This document shows, piece after piece, positions 1-11,219 of a stretch of 64,000 nucleotides of DNA (position 1 is the stretch's first letter; each line of letters opens with the position of its first letter). Both the position numbers and the translations under genes were made by a program. Origin of the DNA: Cinnamomum chago (lineage: Eukaryota > Streptophyta > Magnoliopsida > Laurales > Lauraceae); contig CP142452.1 of NCBI GenBank assembly GCA_038049695.1, forward strand, positions 107,207,001-107,271,000. Reading direction: 5' to 3'. The notes beneath the pieces were generated by a model. The model did not search any database. It was not told where the DNA came from and saw only the letters and a list, made by a program, of their open reading frames with translations.

Positions 1-1380
1 ACTGTAGCCGGAGAGGAATAAGAAGACCCCTGCAACCTTGCCCAGGTTCTGTTGTAGACTTGCAGAACACGAAATAAAGAAGAAGATGATCTTCTGCGCC
101 ATCGCCAGATTTCCTGAGCCACCGTCGTTTATGCGTGTCGCCGGAGAAGGAGGATCGGCACCGGACGCCGCGCCATGCCATCGCCGGAATCGAGGAAGAA
201 GGCAAACAAAAGACGACTTTGGTGTTTCTGATTCCAGAACGAAGAAAAAGAAAAAGAAAGTGGGTCTGGGCTCTGCAGCAGTTCTATGTTGGTTCCAGGT
301 TAGGTTTGACCTGATCTGTTTCAAAAGTCCATCTCCATTCTAGTCAAAGTCAAATTTATCTGAGTTTTCTATTTTTTGTCAAATTTATTTGAATTTTTGA
401 CAAATCTATTCTAGTTTTTGGCTATTTATCTGACTTCTGGGACAAATCTATTTATGTTCTGGACAAATTTATCTGAGTTTTGGACAAATCTATCTGAGTT
501 TTTGGCTATTTATCTGACTTCTTGAATAAATTTATTTGATTCTAGACAAATTTAACTGAGTTTTTGGCTATTTATCTAAGTTCTCGAACAAATCTATCTG
601 CGTTATAAACAAATCTATTTGATTTTTTGGCAAATTTATTTCAGTTTTTGAAAAATATAGGTGAGTTTCTAACAAATTTATCTCCATTTAAAAAAAAATT
701 AACTGAGTTTTTGAACGAATCTTTCTGTGTTTTTGGAAAATTTATTTGTATTTTCTTAGATCTATTTGTGTTTAATTTGTGTTTTTGAATTTTATTTGTG
801 TCTTTTGAAATTTATTTAATTTTTTTAAATAGATTTAACTGAGTTTTTGACAAAAAGACTTGAGTTTTTTGCCACATTGTTCGCTAATTTGGAAAATTGG
901 GTTATCTTAGTTTTGGAAAATGTATTTACATTTTTTTAAATTTTTTTACGTTTTTAATTTTATTTACATCTTTAGAAATTTATTTATATTTTTTTAAAAT
1001 TTATTTGGATCTTTTGAAATTTATTTTGGATCTTTTGAAATTTATTTTCATCTTTTGAAATTTATTTATATCTTTTGAGATTTATTGATTTTTTTGAAAT
1101 TTATTTAAGTTTTTTGAAATTTATTTGTGTGTTTTTAGAATTTATTTGAAAATCTCATTAATGAAGTTCCATTAATCGTGGCCCATTAAATGGTAGTTGA
1201 CTATTATTAATGGGATATCCCACCAATCATGGGATATGATTTAAAGAAATGGTAAATTAGACATATCAGATACGGAAATATGTTAGAGGACCTTTAACTG
1301 CATGACTTTTTTTTTGTGGACTGTTTGCAACAAAATCATACTTTAAGGACCTCTTGCCAAATGCCCCTAAAAAATACTAA
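1..1380. repeat. Partial copy of an AT-rich MULE-like repeat, cut by the window start
   Basis: This stretch resembles 40,640-41,985 plus 47,200-47,353: both have a GC-richer head, then about 800 bp of AT-rich degenerate tandem sequence, then a shared tail with 'catgggatatgattt' and 'ggacctct'. Similarity stops near 1,370, just after 'cccctaaa', which matches the element end inferred at 47,353. The head holds an open frame (38-343) with no recognisable domain. I take it as a second, partial copy of the same mobile family. No transposase is visible. Confidence 0.5.
340..1150. repeat. Degenerate AT-rich tandem repeat
   Basis: Imperfect units of about 20-35 bp recur. The first half is built on 'tttatctgagttttggacaa' variants, the second on 'ttttgaaatttatttg' variants. 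The same two-part arrangement appears at 41,150-41,930, so the array travels as part of a larger repeat. No coding potential is seen. Confidence 0.75.
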
Positions 1381-1639
1381 GGATGGGTGAAGGGATGAGT
1401 TGTAGTAAGCATGTAAGTATGTAACCCCTAAAACGTTGGGATATTCTGTAACAATTATCTTTGCATCATAGAATCTCTCTACGAGGGCTTGTTTGTGTAA
1501 GTAAATGGATTTCCAAAAGAATGGTCGAATCTCACTTTCCTTGCAAGGAAAAAATGCTCGCTTTTGTTAAATTTCTGTAAATAGATTTTAGAAAACCCTT
1601 GCATGCCGTATCTGAAATTAGTACTTTTCTTAATATCAA

Positions 1640-1857
1640 GGATATCTCTTGAAAAGAAATATATTAAATGATGTGGAAATCCTCTGTAACTTGGCCGTTC
1701 AAATGAGTAGCATGACTTGACTGGGCGTAGTCACGTGGGCCACAATCCTTAAGTCCAACACAGAAAAGTCTTTAGTTTTTGTATTCCACACAAAATAAAA
1801 TCACCTTATCACCTATACAAAGATAAAACATGAGGGAATTGTAATTGGTGCACAAAC
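1640..1857. other. Duplicated upstream segment of kinase copy A
   Basis: The sequence around 'gatgtggaaatcctct' and 'gtccaacacagaaaa' recurs at about 18,400-18,500. The following part, 'cacacaaaataaaatcacc', recurs at 21,050-21,080, upstream of copy B. The two halves are contiguous here but separated there by a 2.5-kb insertion. This marks the tandem duplication unit as starting at least 4 kb upstream of the coding start. The segment is interrupted at 1,858 by an LTR retrotransposon. Confidence 0.65.
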
Positions 1858-2283
1858 TTTTTTATGAAGTTGTGCTGTCAAGTTCTCTAGAGCCAGTTCG
1901 ATCTTCTGCATTCTTTGTAGAAGATTTTCTTCTTGCGAGAAGATTTGAGGAGTCAAGCACTGGATTGAATCTGTTGCAATCAACGGTGTGAAGTCGTTGA
2001 AACATGAAGCGACATAAGGTAACTTCAGTCCTTGAGGATGCGATATTTGGGGAAGAGATCTGAGTTTCTTGTAATTGCAAGATTCATAGTGTTTGATTTG
2101 ATCCAGTTCGGATTGGTGGTTTTTCACCCGGTTAGGGTTTCCCACCTTAAATTTGGTGTCCTTGTAGTGTGTGTTTGTTTATTTTATTTCCGCTGTATAT
2201 TGTTTATTTATGCAAACTATTGGGTTGATTGTTTGAGTAGACCAATCTAGAGATCGCGGCCCCATTAAAAATATTCTTTTTCA
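1858..2283 (+). repeat. Truncated 5' LTR
   Basis: It aligns with the right-hand part of the 3' LTR (about 4,955-5,384), from 'tatgaagttgtgctgtcaag' to the shared end 'attctttttca'. The TG-containing start is missing. A short frame on the minus strand (1,813-2,145) recurs at 4,926-5,246, but only because the LTRs are homologous. Confidence 0.8.
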
Positions 2284-2285
2284 AT

Positions 2286-2297
2286 TGGTATCAGAGA
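2286..2297 (+). other. Primer-binding site, initiator tRNA-Met
   Basis: 'tggtatcagaga' follows the LTR end after two bases. The first eleven bases fit the common plant retrotransposon site complementary to the 3' end of initiator tRNA-Met (TGGTATCAGAGC). The last base differs. Confidence 0.8.
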
Positions 2298-2341
2298 GGA
2301 TTACACTATCTTATTGTGTTTGATCTTACAAGATTTCTAGA

Positions 2342-4171
2342 ATGGTGCTCAATAGAGAAGGGACATCAACTTTCAAGCTTCCTTTGTTTGATGACTCTTA
2401 TTATGCATATTCGAAGCAAAGGATGATTGAGTTCCTTAAGTCCATTGATGATGATGTTTGAGATATTGTTGATGATTGCTACTCTAGACCAACAATTGTG
2501 GTTAATGGACAAACTGTTCTTAACTAAAGCCCAATGGAATAAGGATGAGAAGCATGCATCCAATTGCAATAACAAAGCTGTGAATTGTATATACAATGGA
2601 GTGTCTGCTGATGAATTTCGAAGGATTACAGACAGTTTATGAGGGTACAGACACGGTGAAGCAAGCCAAATTGCAAAGGCTGAATAAAGAATTTGAAACC
2701 ATCGTGATGGAAAAAGATGAGACTTTTGATCAATTTAATGCAAAGCTGAATGATATTGTAAATTCTATTTTCATTCTGGGGGAAGAAATACCAGAACACA
2801 AGATTGTCAAGAAAATTCTGAGGTCTCTTCTTTCAAAGTTCGTTTCTAAAGTCGATGCTATTGAAGAAGATAAGAATCTGGATACCCTCAAGGTAAATGT
2901 ACTGGCTGGAAATCTTCAGACATATGAAGCAAACCGGTCGAATAAAGGAAAATCAAAAGAGAAGGATATTGCTTTGAAAGCCATCTCAGAATCAAGAAAG
3001 AAGCCTGTAAAGAAAATTGAGTCTGATTCTGAATCTGCTGCTGAAGATGATATGGCTGAGTTTATCAAGTGTTTCAAAAAATACATGAAGACAAAACGAG
3101 CCAATAAAAAGAATTTCAGATCTGAGAAGAAGGATCCTGGAAAAGAAACAAAGTGTTTTGAGTGCCAAGGCTATGGTCACTATGCTAATGAGTGTGCCAA
3201 CAAGAAAAAGGGTACAAAACAAAAGGCTCTCAACATAACCTGGGATGAAAAATCTTCTGACGAAGAAAATGAAAATACAAAAGATCCCGAGGATGATCAT
3301 TCTAACAATGTGAATGACAATTATGTGGCATTCATGGCTAAATATATGCTTGACAGTGATACTGATAAAGAAAATATAGATGAGATGTATCATCAAGAGA
3401 AAGATTGGGAAGAGTTATACCATGTTACCTATGCTGATTGTGTAAAGATGACCAAGTATGGTAATACGATCACTATCAAGTACAAGGTTGCTAAAGAAGA
3501 AAATTCTGCACTGAAGATTGAATTAGAGCAAGCACTTAAACATATTCATCTCTTGGAAGGTAAAAAAAAATTGTTTGGCTGAAAATTTGACTATTGATAG
3601 TCAAAAACTTGAAAAGGCTGAAAAAGATGTACTGAATCTGAAGGAAGAGATAGTGATATTGAAAGCTGAAAATCAAGACCTGCAAGGAAGACTAAAGATC
3701 ATTCTGTCTGAGTTAGAAGTCAAGCAAGCTTCTCTAAACAAGATGAACACCGGTTCGAAAACTCTTACAAACATCTTGTGCAGTCAAAAGTCTCATTTTG
3801 ATAGAAGCAGTCTCGGTTATGATCATGGTGCATTCACTTCAACTGCTAAAGGTAAAATAATTTTTGTTTCAAGTGTTGCACATGCTACTCCACATGTTGT
3901 ACTTTCAAATAATGTGATGAGTGGTTTTAAGAAAAAGAATGCGCCACGCAGCACATCCACCTGTCAACATTGTGGATTAAAAGGACACATTCGTCTCCAT
4001 TGCAAGAAGTTGCAAAGTTTACCTAAGATCAAGCAATGGCGGAAGAATTTTTCTCCACTCAAAACGACTCAAATTTGGGTTAGAAAATCTGATTTGCCTA
4101 AGAAGGTTACTCACACTCTGTTGAAAGATCAAACTACACAAGTGTGGGTGTCTACACATAACAAGCCCTGA
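2342..4171 (+). pseudogene. Degenerate copia-type gag with two zinc knuckles
   Basis: The start at 2,342 opens a copia gag N-terminus (LPLFDDSYYAYSKQRM, close to the usual 'LFDGxNYxxWKxRM'). A TGA at 2,459 stops it where a Trp codon would be expected. Two frame changes follow, between about 2,461 and 2,630. The long middle part (2,596-3,582) is UBN2-like: KDETFDQFNAKLNDIV and KKILRSLLSKF. It ends in a CX2CX4HX4C knuckle, CFECQGYGHYANEC. An A-run near 3,566 shifts the frame again. The last part (3,575-4,171) is a coiled coil and a second knuckle, CQHCGLKGHIRLHC. The protein would package element RNA; here it cannot be made intact. Confidence 0.8.
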
Positions 4172-4490
4172 TCAAATAGATTAAGCTCCCACGCCCAGCG
4201 CTGCTATGAAGTTACATTCAGGGGGAGTTTCTATTGAGGGGGAGCTATTGATCCTAATTGACAAAACGCTGCATGTTATTTTCTTTAACTTTGTCAATTT
4301 ATGGACAAAAAGGGGGGAGAACAAGCAGTTCAAATTGAGTCAGAGACAATGCAGATCTACATTTGATGATTTTTTTTTAATTTTAAAAAATTCAATGTAT
4401 TTTGGGTTTCATTTTGAGTAGATCAAATTGTATTGTCTTAATGAGTTTTGTTCATGAATTATCAAAAGGGGAAATTTTTAGGAATTTTAG
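4172..4490 (+). other. Non-coding 3' internal region with purine tracts
   Basis: This lies between gag and the 3' LTR. Purine-rich stretches 'agggggagt', 'gagggggagct' and 'aaaaggggggagaac' are candidates for polypurine tracts. The one at about 4,465 ('caaaaggggaaat') is closest to the LTR start. No frame of interest. Confidence 0.5.
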
Positions 4491-5384
4491 TGTTGGCTAA
4501 ATTCATGGGTTGGACAAAAGGGTCTTTTGAGTTGTAATTTTTATTTAGAAAAGGACTCTGAAGATACAAGATTGGAAGGACTCAGAAGAAGAAAGTCTGA
4601 AAGAATTAGAAGAAGTTTGCTGGAGAAAAGAGTGCTGAATTTCCGAATCAACCGGAATGGGGTCCGCTCGAGCGATCCAAGCTTCGCTCGAGCGAAGTGT
4701 AGACAGAGGCTCATCCGCTCGAGCGGATGTAACGTGCGGTCGAGCGAATGAGGCGCAAAGCTGTACAAATTTTGGAAACTTGTTTTTCTAATTGTGCCCA
4801 AACTGCTTGTTTGAGTCTTAATCATCTTAGACAACTTTAAGCATGTCCCAAGGGCTATTTAAAGGACTCAAGAGCTATTCCAAAGATAAGACCCTCCACC
4901 TCTCAAAGTGCTGAGTTAGAAATTATCATTGAGAGAATTCTTCTCTAGAGTTTTTGTATGAAGTTGTGCTGTCAAGTTCTCTAGAACCAGTTCGATCTTT
5001 TGCATCCTTTGTAGAAGATTTTCTTCTTGCGAGAAGATTTGTGGAGTCAAGCACTGGATTGAATCTGTTGCAATCAACAGTGTGAAGTTGTTGAAGCGTG
5101 AAACGTGAAGCGATAGAAGGTAACTTCAGTCCTTGGGTATGGGATATCTGGGGAAGAGATCTGAGTTTCTTGTAATTGCGAGATTCATAATGTTTGATTT
5201 GATCCAGTTCGGATCGGTGATTTTTCACCCGGTTAGGGTTTCCCACCTTAAATTTGGTGTCCTTGTGGTGTGTGCTTGTTTATTTTATTTCTGCTACATA
5301 TTGCTTATTTCTGCACACTATTGAGTTGATTGTTTGAGTAGACCAATCTAGAGATGGCGACCCCATTAAAAATATTCTTTTTCA
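4491..5384 (+). repeat. 3' LTR, 894 bp
   Basis: It starts TGTTGGCTAAATTC and ends CTTTTTCA, the usual TG...CA form. Its right half matches the truncated 5' LTR. It contains four TCGA-centred palindromes at 4,665-4,746. Confidence 0.8.
4665..4746. repeat. Cluster of four TCGA-centred palindromes in an LTR
   Basis: CGCTCGAGCG at 4,665-4,674; CTTCGCTCGAGCGAAG at 4,682-4,697; ATCCGCTCGAGCGGAT at 4,713-4,728; CGGTCGAGCG (imperfect) at 4,737-4,746. The arms differ between sites while the CTCGAG core is kept in three of the four. The function is unknown; a protein-binding or hairpin role is possible. Confidence 0.75.
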
Positions 5385-5515
5385 AGCAGTCCATGGGGCC
5401 AACCTATTAACTAACTTATTGCACATGTCGCTTGACCTATGACCCAGCCAGAGGTAGTTGAACCATCTCAATCTCAACCATGACAATTTATTGCAGTGGT
5501 CCTCTCTCCCACCCT

Positions 5516-5523
5516 CTATAAAA
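5516..5523 (+). promoter_or_regulatory. Candidate TATA box of kinase copy A
   Basis: 'ctataaaa' lies 133-140 bases upstream of the start codon at 5,656, a normal spacing for a plant core promoter. The segment just upstream is shared with copy B, but copy B has a (TA)n tract and extra sequence at this point. Confidence 0.45.
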
Positions 5524-6310
5524 GAAAAGAAAAGGATGTGAAAAAAAAAAAAAAAACTTACTCTTGAGCTTAATTTGCATGGTCTAGTTTATTGGCTATG
5601 TTCAGCGGGCCAAAATAAAATGTTTCAGTTCAGACTTCTTTTGAGAGAGAGAGATATGGCCTTAGCATGGTTTTCCATTCTCGTGAGTTCACTGGCTCTT
5701 GCAGTGTCCGTTCAAGGCCAACCAGGTTTGCAATCTTACGCAACTTACATCTTATTGATATTAAATTTTTGCCCGTAATAACCTTTCCATCTTGATCCGA
5801 ATCTCTTAAATAAGTGAAAAAAAAAATTAATTCTCACCCAATACAGGACTAGAGATTCGTTTTAACCAATTTTGATTTTAAATAAGTGAGCTATATTTAT
5901 ATATATATAAAAAAAAAGTGAACTATACTTTAGTTTCTCAGCTATCTTGTGAGTCCAAAGTCCGTCCCTCGCGGGATCTGAATTCTGAACTTTGAGAAAC
6001 CTGTATCCTCTTTGAATTTGAGGTAGGTTCCCTTGTTCTCACTTAAAGTTGCTTGCCTTTATCTGAAACTTATGTTGTCCTCGTACGGAAATCCATATGG
6101 AAGTCATGCAGAATTTTGGCTTTACGACTTTAAATCAAGAAGCTCCTGCTTTGGGGACAGACAGTGGGGATGAAAATCCCAAGCTGCCTTCTATATAAAT
6201 TACCGTAAGTGAAATTAATGCTAATTTACTCGACCCTGCATAATTCGCACTTTTGAAGTCACTAGGAATTGACCCAGGTTGCCTGTGCGATGTCAATTGC
6301 CTGTCACATT

Positions 6311-6453
6311 CAGTAGTGCTATCTGGACAAACTTTTTAGCCAGAATTTTGGACAACTCCTATGATATCCCTTGAATATTTCCATGATATGCGAGGGATAT
6401 CATAGGGGTTGTCCAAAATTCTGGCAAAAAAGTTTGTCCAGGTAGACTTTTTA
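6311..6453. mobile_element. Foldback MITE in intron 1 of copy A
   Basis: Two arms, 'gacaaactttttagccagaa' and its near-reverse complement, pair over about 50 bp around a loop near 6,375-6,395. The direct repeat CTGTCACATT lies on both sides (6,301-6,310 and 6,454-6,463). The matching place in copy B (about 22,325) lacks it, so it inserted after the duplication. No coding capacity. Confidence 0.75.
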
Positions 6454-6468
6454 CTGTCACATTAGAGA

Positions 6469-6577
6469 TAGTTGATCATATGTGGTACAACATGTGTAGA
6501 GCCCTTCTTGGCAAGCCTGGTAATATAACAGGTGGCTGATCATATGTGGTACAACATGTGTAGAGCCCTTCTAGATG
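6469..6577. repeat. Tandem duplication in intron 1, present in both kinase copies
   Basis: 'ctgatcatatgtggtacaac' followed by 'atgtgtagagcccttct' occurs twice, about 70 bp apart. The same doubling is at 22,335-22,482 in copy B, so it predates the gene duplication. Confidence 0.7.
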
Positions 6578-8026
6578 GGGGAATTGAAAAGGTCTCATTA
6601 CACATAAGGGCCAGCTAAAAAATTAGCCCTATCAGAATATCCTAAACTTTGCCATCTTTTTTGGAATTCAATCCTAAATCACTAATGATAGTAAAAATTT
6701 GGCGTCTTGCCAAATCACAAGGAGATGTGTGTATGATGACGATATACTAATCAAAAGTGGGCCCTATAGAACTCTAGAAAATTCGCTATATACCAACAAA
6801 AAAGAAAAACGAAAATGACATGGGAAGTAAATGAAATCTATGAAAACTCACTGCACCAAACTAGATAATAAAATAAAGCTTGAAAAATGATTATTGATGG
6901 CATGGAAGTGCCTTGCCAAAAACCAGCCTAATAATGCCTATTCACAATTTATAATCAAACCCTTTGGGACTCATAAGGTGAGATTTTTTTTAAATGTTAA
7001 GGTGTCTTTAAGTTTCCTTAGTTAACAATTCAAAGCAAAATCTCGACCCATCGATAGCGGTAACATATGGGCTGAAATCAAATTACAAAGTCTCCTAATT
7101 CTCTGACCCAATCTGTTTCTTGTTTTTAGCCCTAGTCAATTGGGCTGGCCATGAGAGAACCTACACTTGTAGGGAGAGAGAAGAAGGCACCGAACACAAA
7201 GCGAGGGATCATGCGCACAAGAGGGCACTCGGACTCGTGGGAAATGGGGGGGGAAGACTCACCCATGCAAGGAGAGGAGAGGACTAGGGATTCATATGGA
7301 TGAGAGGTGGTGTTGCCTACCAACTAGGCAACCCCTCGTTCTCTCCAGCCCAGTCTATTGAAACCACTAAAAGTGAATAATTGGGAGGTGGCGTGCACTC
7401 AAAGAAGCCCTTGGTGATCAAGGAACTTAATCTTGTTACCTTTTTTTATAATTTAGAAAAGTAAACATGTCCTTTTAGATTTCCTTTTTTATATATATTC
7501 TAGTGCAGGTGGAATTTATTTCAATCCAAAGAATAACTGCAAGTGCGCAGTTGTCCTTTTGACACAGTGGCAATTATAGGTCGAACTCACAGGGGGCACT
7601 TCTAAACTTTAATTAAAAATCTGATTTTTTTAAACAATAATTAAAAAAGTGATGCATATGAATTAAAAATTTGCAACGACTAAAACAAAAGTGTAGAAAA
7701 ACAATAATAATGATAATAGATCATAATATCAAAAATTCATCAAGTTCTCTTTTCATCATCCAACCTCCATCAAGTTAAATAACCCCCCGGTGTCGATTGT
7801 GGTCTATGTTGACCCACACGTGTAACAAAATTGGAACAATTGCCAATAGGATATGACAATGCTGAGGATTTATTTTTGTTATCTACCATCACAATAATTA
7901 ACAATTTAATCTTCATGCCTATTTATATATTGAAAATATATTTATCTTTATTTATTTTTCCACACGCCTCATCATCATAGATTGTGGCTTTATTTAAAAC
8001 ATAGATGGCGACAACATTATCTAAAC

Positions 8027-8973
8027 TCTTTTATTTATTTATTTATTTATTGCTTAAGGGTAAAATGTAAATTTATTAATGATAAAAAAGGGGTTGGTGA
8101 GGGGACCAAAGGGCTAGAGAGCCCCCAAAGCCAAGAGGCTACAGCAACCAACAGAAAGAAAGTAAGCGAAAAAACGGCGATACAGGAAAAAACCAGCTGC
8201 TAGGCCAAGCCCCAGAAAAACCCAAAATAGGATGAGTAACCTTTATATTGGAGAGGGATAAGATCATGCCTCTGATTTGATCCTCGAAAAGAAACTTGGC
8301 ACGCTCAAGAGTAGACTTCCGGTTATTATGCTTGAAGTCATTGCGGAGTGGTCTTCTCCCCACAAATCTTCCAATGGCAGAGAAGGAGAAGGATTCTTTG
8401 CTGTTGGAAATCATCTGGTGGGGGATTTTGATGTGGGGCTTCCCTTCAACCCAGACCGGAGGCTGTAGGGGCAGGGGGTTTGGAGACGTCAGGGGGGAGA
8501 AGAAGCGGGCATAACTTTTGGAGGGAGGGGGGATATCAGCTGGTTTGAGAGAGTACAGAGGAGATTTTAGTAGGGTATCTAGGTGATTCTGTAGAAGACG
8601 AAGTTGGGCAGGGTCCCATGTGGCAGATGGGTGTGGGACGGAGTCGCAGGCTACTGTAGGAGAAGCGGATATGGTAGGGAGACCAGGTGGATGAAGTCCA
8701 AGTAGAGGAGGATCAGAAGGAAGCGGAGGGGAGAGCAGAGCCGGACATAGAAGAAGGGCTGATCTGGATTCCTGAAGAAGGCCGGTTGAGAAGGGGAGGA
8801 GAGGGGAGAGCAGAAGGGAAGGATAAGGGAGGAGTGGAGGCAAATCCCTGCTGTATGAGGGATCGGCTGAGGCTGGGGGATCGACTGGGTGGAGCCGGGA
8901 AGTGCTAGGGATATGGGAAGGGATTTGGGGGATTTTGGTGGGAGGGTGGACGGGCTCCATTTTGCTACGGTTG
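8027..8973 (-). mobile_element. Internally deleted LINE in intron 1 of copy A
   Basis: Read on the minus strand it starts with LINE ORF1 sequence and ends in a 3' UTR-like stretch and an (AAAT)n-type tail (plus-strand tttatttatttatttatt at 8,029-8,050). Host sequence 'cattatctaaac' (8,015-8,026) and 'catttacctaaac' (8,975-8,987) flank it as a diverged target duplication. Copy B has the single uninterrupted 'cattacctaaacc' near 24,172. ORF2 is missing altogether, so the copy jumped as, or became, a deletion derivative. Confidence 0.7.
8139..8960 (-). pseudogene. LINE ORF1 remnant (DUF4283-type N-terminus)
   Basis: The open frame encodes 273 residues. A proline/serine-rich first half is followed by 'SKESFSFSAIGRFVGRRP', which matches '[18 protein letters not shown]' in the LINE inside copy B (about 29,957-30,010). 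Such ORF1 proteins are RNA-binding chaperones of plant L1 elements. Here the frame leaves the family after about residue 190, so the C-terminus is fusion sequence running into the former 3' UTR. It is not a host gene. Confidence 0.65.
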
Positions 8974-10956
8974 GCATTTACCTAAACCTTGTGGAAATAT
9001 ACTTGTAGTGAAGTGATAAATGACAAATGACATGTTTTAAATATGATTACATGAAAAAACAGACCAATTTCAAGCCAATGCATGCTGCTGATCATTTTTT
9101 AGGATTACCATAACAGTACCAAGTTAATCTTTTGCTGCTTTTCTAACCTTGTTTTATTTTCCTGCAGGTTTCATCAGCATAGATTGTGGCATAGCTAATG
9201 ACTTCACCTATACAGAACAGGACAACATTACCTATATGTCAGACTCCCAATTTATTGAGACGGGTGTAAAAGAAAATGTTAGAATCACTCCGAGTAACCC
9301 TAAGTTCTTTCAGTTATATCGAACTCTCAGGAGCTCCCGAATGAAATTCCCAACTGTTACAACTTAAGTTCTGTCGTCAACAAGGGCAATAAGTATTTAA
9401 TCAGAGCCTATTTCCTGTACGGAGACTATGACGGCAAAAACAGCCCACCAGAATTTGACCTCTACTTAGGTGTGAATGACTGGAACACCTTCTTTTTCTA
9501 CAGTCGTGAAATGCATACAGAGACCATCACTATAGCGTTAATGAACTTTATATCCGTTTGTCTTGTGAATACGGGTCATGGAACTCCTTTCATATCTGGA
9601 CTTGAGTTACGTGCTGTGAATGAGAGCCAATCTCTGTTTCTTTTGGACAGATTTGACAGTGGACGATCCATTTACAAACGCGATAACATCAGGTGCGCAC
9701 AAAGTATCTCTCTCATGGAGGGTAATTTTCTCATTGGGAGCAGGTGGTGTTGATTTTCTCACACGACATCCGTTATGGGGATGTTCTGGAGAAGCTTTTT
9801 GACCTGCATAAAACGACATTTATTTATTAGGCCATCTTTCACTCTGGCAAGACTTTTTGACTAATAGATTGTTTTAATCTCTTGATCCGTTGCCATCCGT
9901 ACCATGGGAATTCGCCTAGAGGAACTTTAAGTATTTTCTACACAATTGATCATGTGACATCACAGGATCATGCGATATCGCTGACTGTACGATATCCTAG
10001 GGCTGTTCAACATCACTAATATTGCCCTATGTGATATCTTAGGGATGTGCGATATTGAGCCACTATTGTATGAATACCATTACAAGAAATATTCATAGTT
10101 CACTTGTTACGGGCGTATGAAAGGTTTAAGGGTAGTTGTCCCTACAATATCTCATAGTTTTAACATGCATCGTTTTTTGAAGATTTTAATTCAAATGCTA
10201 ACTCACATTTGGATGGTTGTCAAATCAAATCCTTGGACATTCATTCTTCGGGATTGTCCATCCTTGAAATCCGGTCGTCTATTATTCATTTATCCACCAG
10301 CAAGTGTTATGGCACTGAATATTGTTTGTGCAGATATCCAGAGGACCCTTTTGTTCTCATTTGGCAGACAAGAGAAGACGCTAGTTGGATTTCCTTTGGC
10401 ACCTCGCAAAATGTGACATATAAGGACAAGGCGATTGAACCACCGTCGACGGTCATGATGACTGCAGTCCGTCCACTCAACAACAGTGATGCATTGTTCT
10501 ATTCTTGGGCAAATAGTTTCTCCTGGCAATTTCACGTTTACCTGCACTTCGCGGAACTTGAGCTGCTGGGACCTAATATGACAAGAGAGTTCACTGTATG
10601 CTGCGACAACAACTCATGCCATAACTCACCTATTCGCCCAGAATACCTTGTTACGACCACCATCGAATACCCCCTGCCATTTACCAGCAACCATAACTCC
10701 TCATGTTCAATTAAGAAGACTCCAACTTCCACCCTCCCTCCAATTCTCAATGCTATAGAGATTTTCATCATATGGCACCCCATAACTCTAACAAGAGAAG
10801 AGGATGGTATGTATGCAACCCGTGATGTCTGCAGTATTCTTCTTCTTCCTTTGTCCTTGGGCACACATTCATCAAAGCTCTATTTTAAGGTATGCCTGTC
10901 CCCTTTTTTTTTTTAATTATGAAAAGAAGAAGCTAAATGGATTTAAGTCTTCTAAC

Positions 10957-11219
10957 AAGAATACTTGAAAATGTTTTGAAATTAAGAAGAGAATGTGGAT
11001 GGAAGTAATAATAATAGATCTAAGGAACTTCAACCTTTCCAAAGCTTTGACCCAAGATAAATCAGAATGAAGAAACAACTTGCATTTAGAATACTTGAAA
11101 ATGTTTTGGAATTAAGAAGAGGACGTGGATATAAGTAATAATAATAGATCCAAGGAACTACAACCTTCCCAAAGCTTTGACCCAAGATAATATCGGAATG
11201 TAGAAACAAATTTCATTTA
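10957..11219. repeat. Tandem duplication (about 130 bp) in intron 3 of copy A
   Basis: A unit beginning 'gaatacttgaaaatgttttg' and ending near 'catttag' occurs twice here and once in copy B (26,219-26,346). It is specific to copy A and useful for dating. Confidence 0.75.

Larger units (their letters stand above)
1858..5384 (+). mobile_element. Gag-only LTR retrotransposon in the upstream region of kinase copy A
   Basis: Two direct repeats, 1,858-2,283 and 4,950-5,384, enclose a primer-binding site and a decayed gag frame. No protease, integrase or reverse transcriptase sequence is visible, and the internal part is only about 2.2 kb, so the element is non-autonomous (TR-GAG or LARD-like). The 5' LTR has lost roughly its first 470 bp together with the left flank, so no target duplication can be read. 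The host sequence resumes at 'cagtccatggggcc' (5,387), which matches 21,125 upstream of copy B. The insertion therefore happened after the tandem duplication or only in this copy. Confidence 0.8.

Noticed and set aside
38-343. 101-residue frame at the window start
   Set aside because: No recognisable domain and no splice context; it sits in the head of a repeat also found near 40,640. Captured exon sequence is possible but not shown.
8139-8960. A 273-residue proline-rich host protein on the minus strand
   Set aside because: Its middle matches ORF1 of the LINE at 29,494, and it lies inside a flanked LINE derivative.
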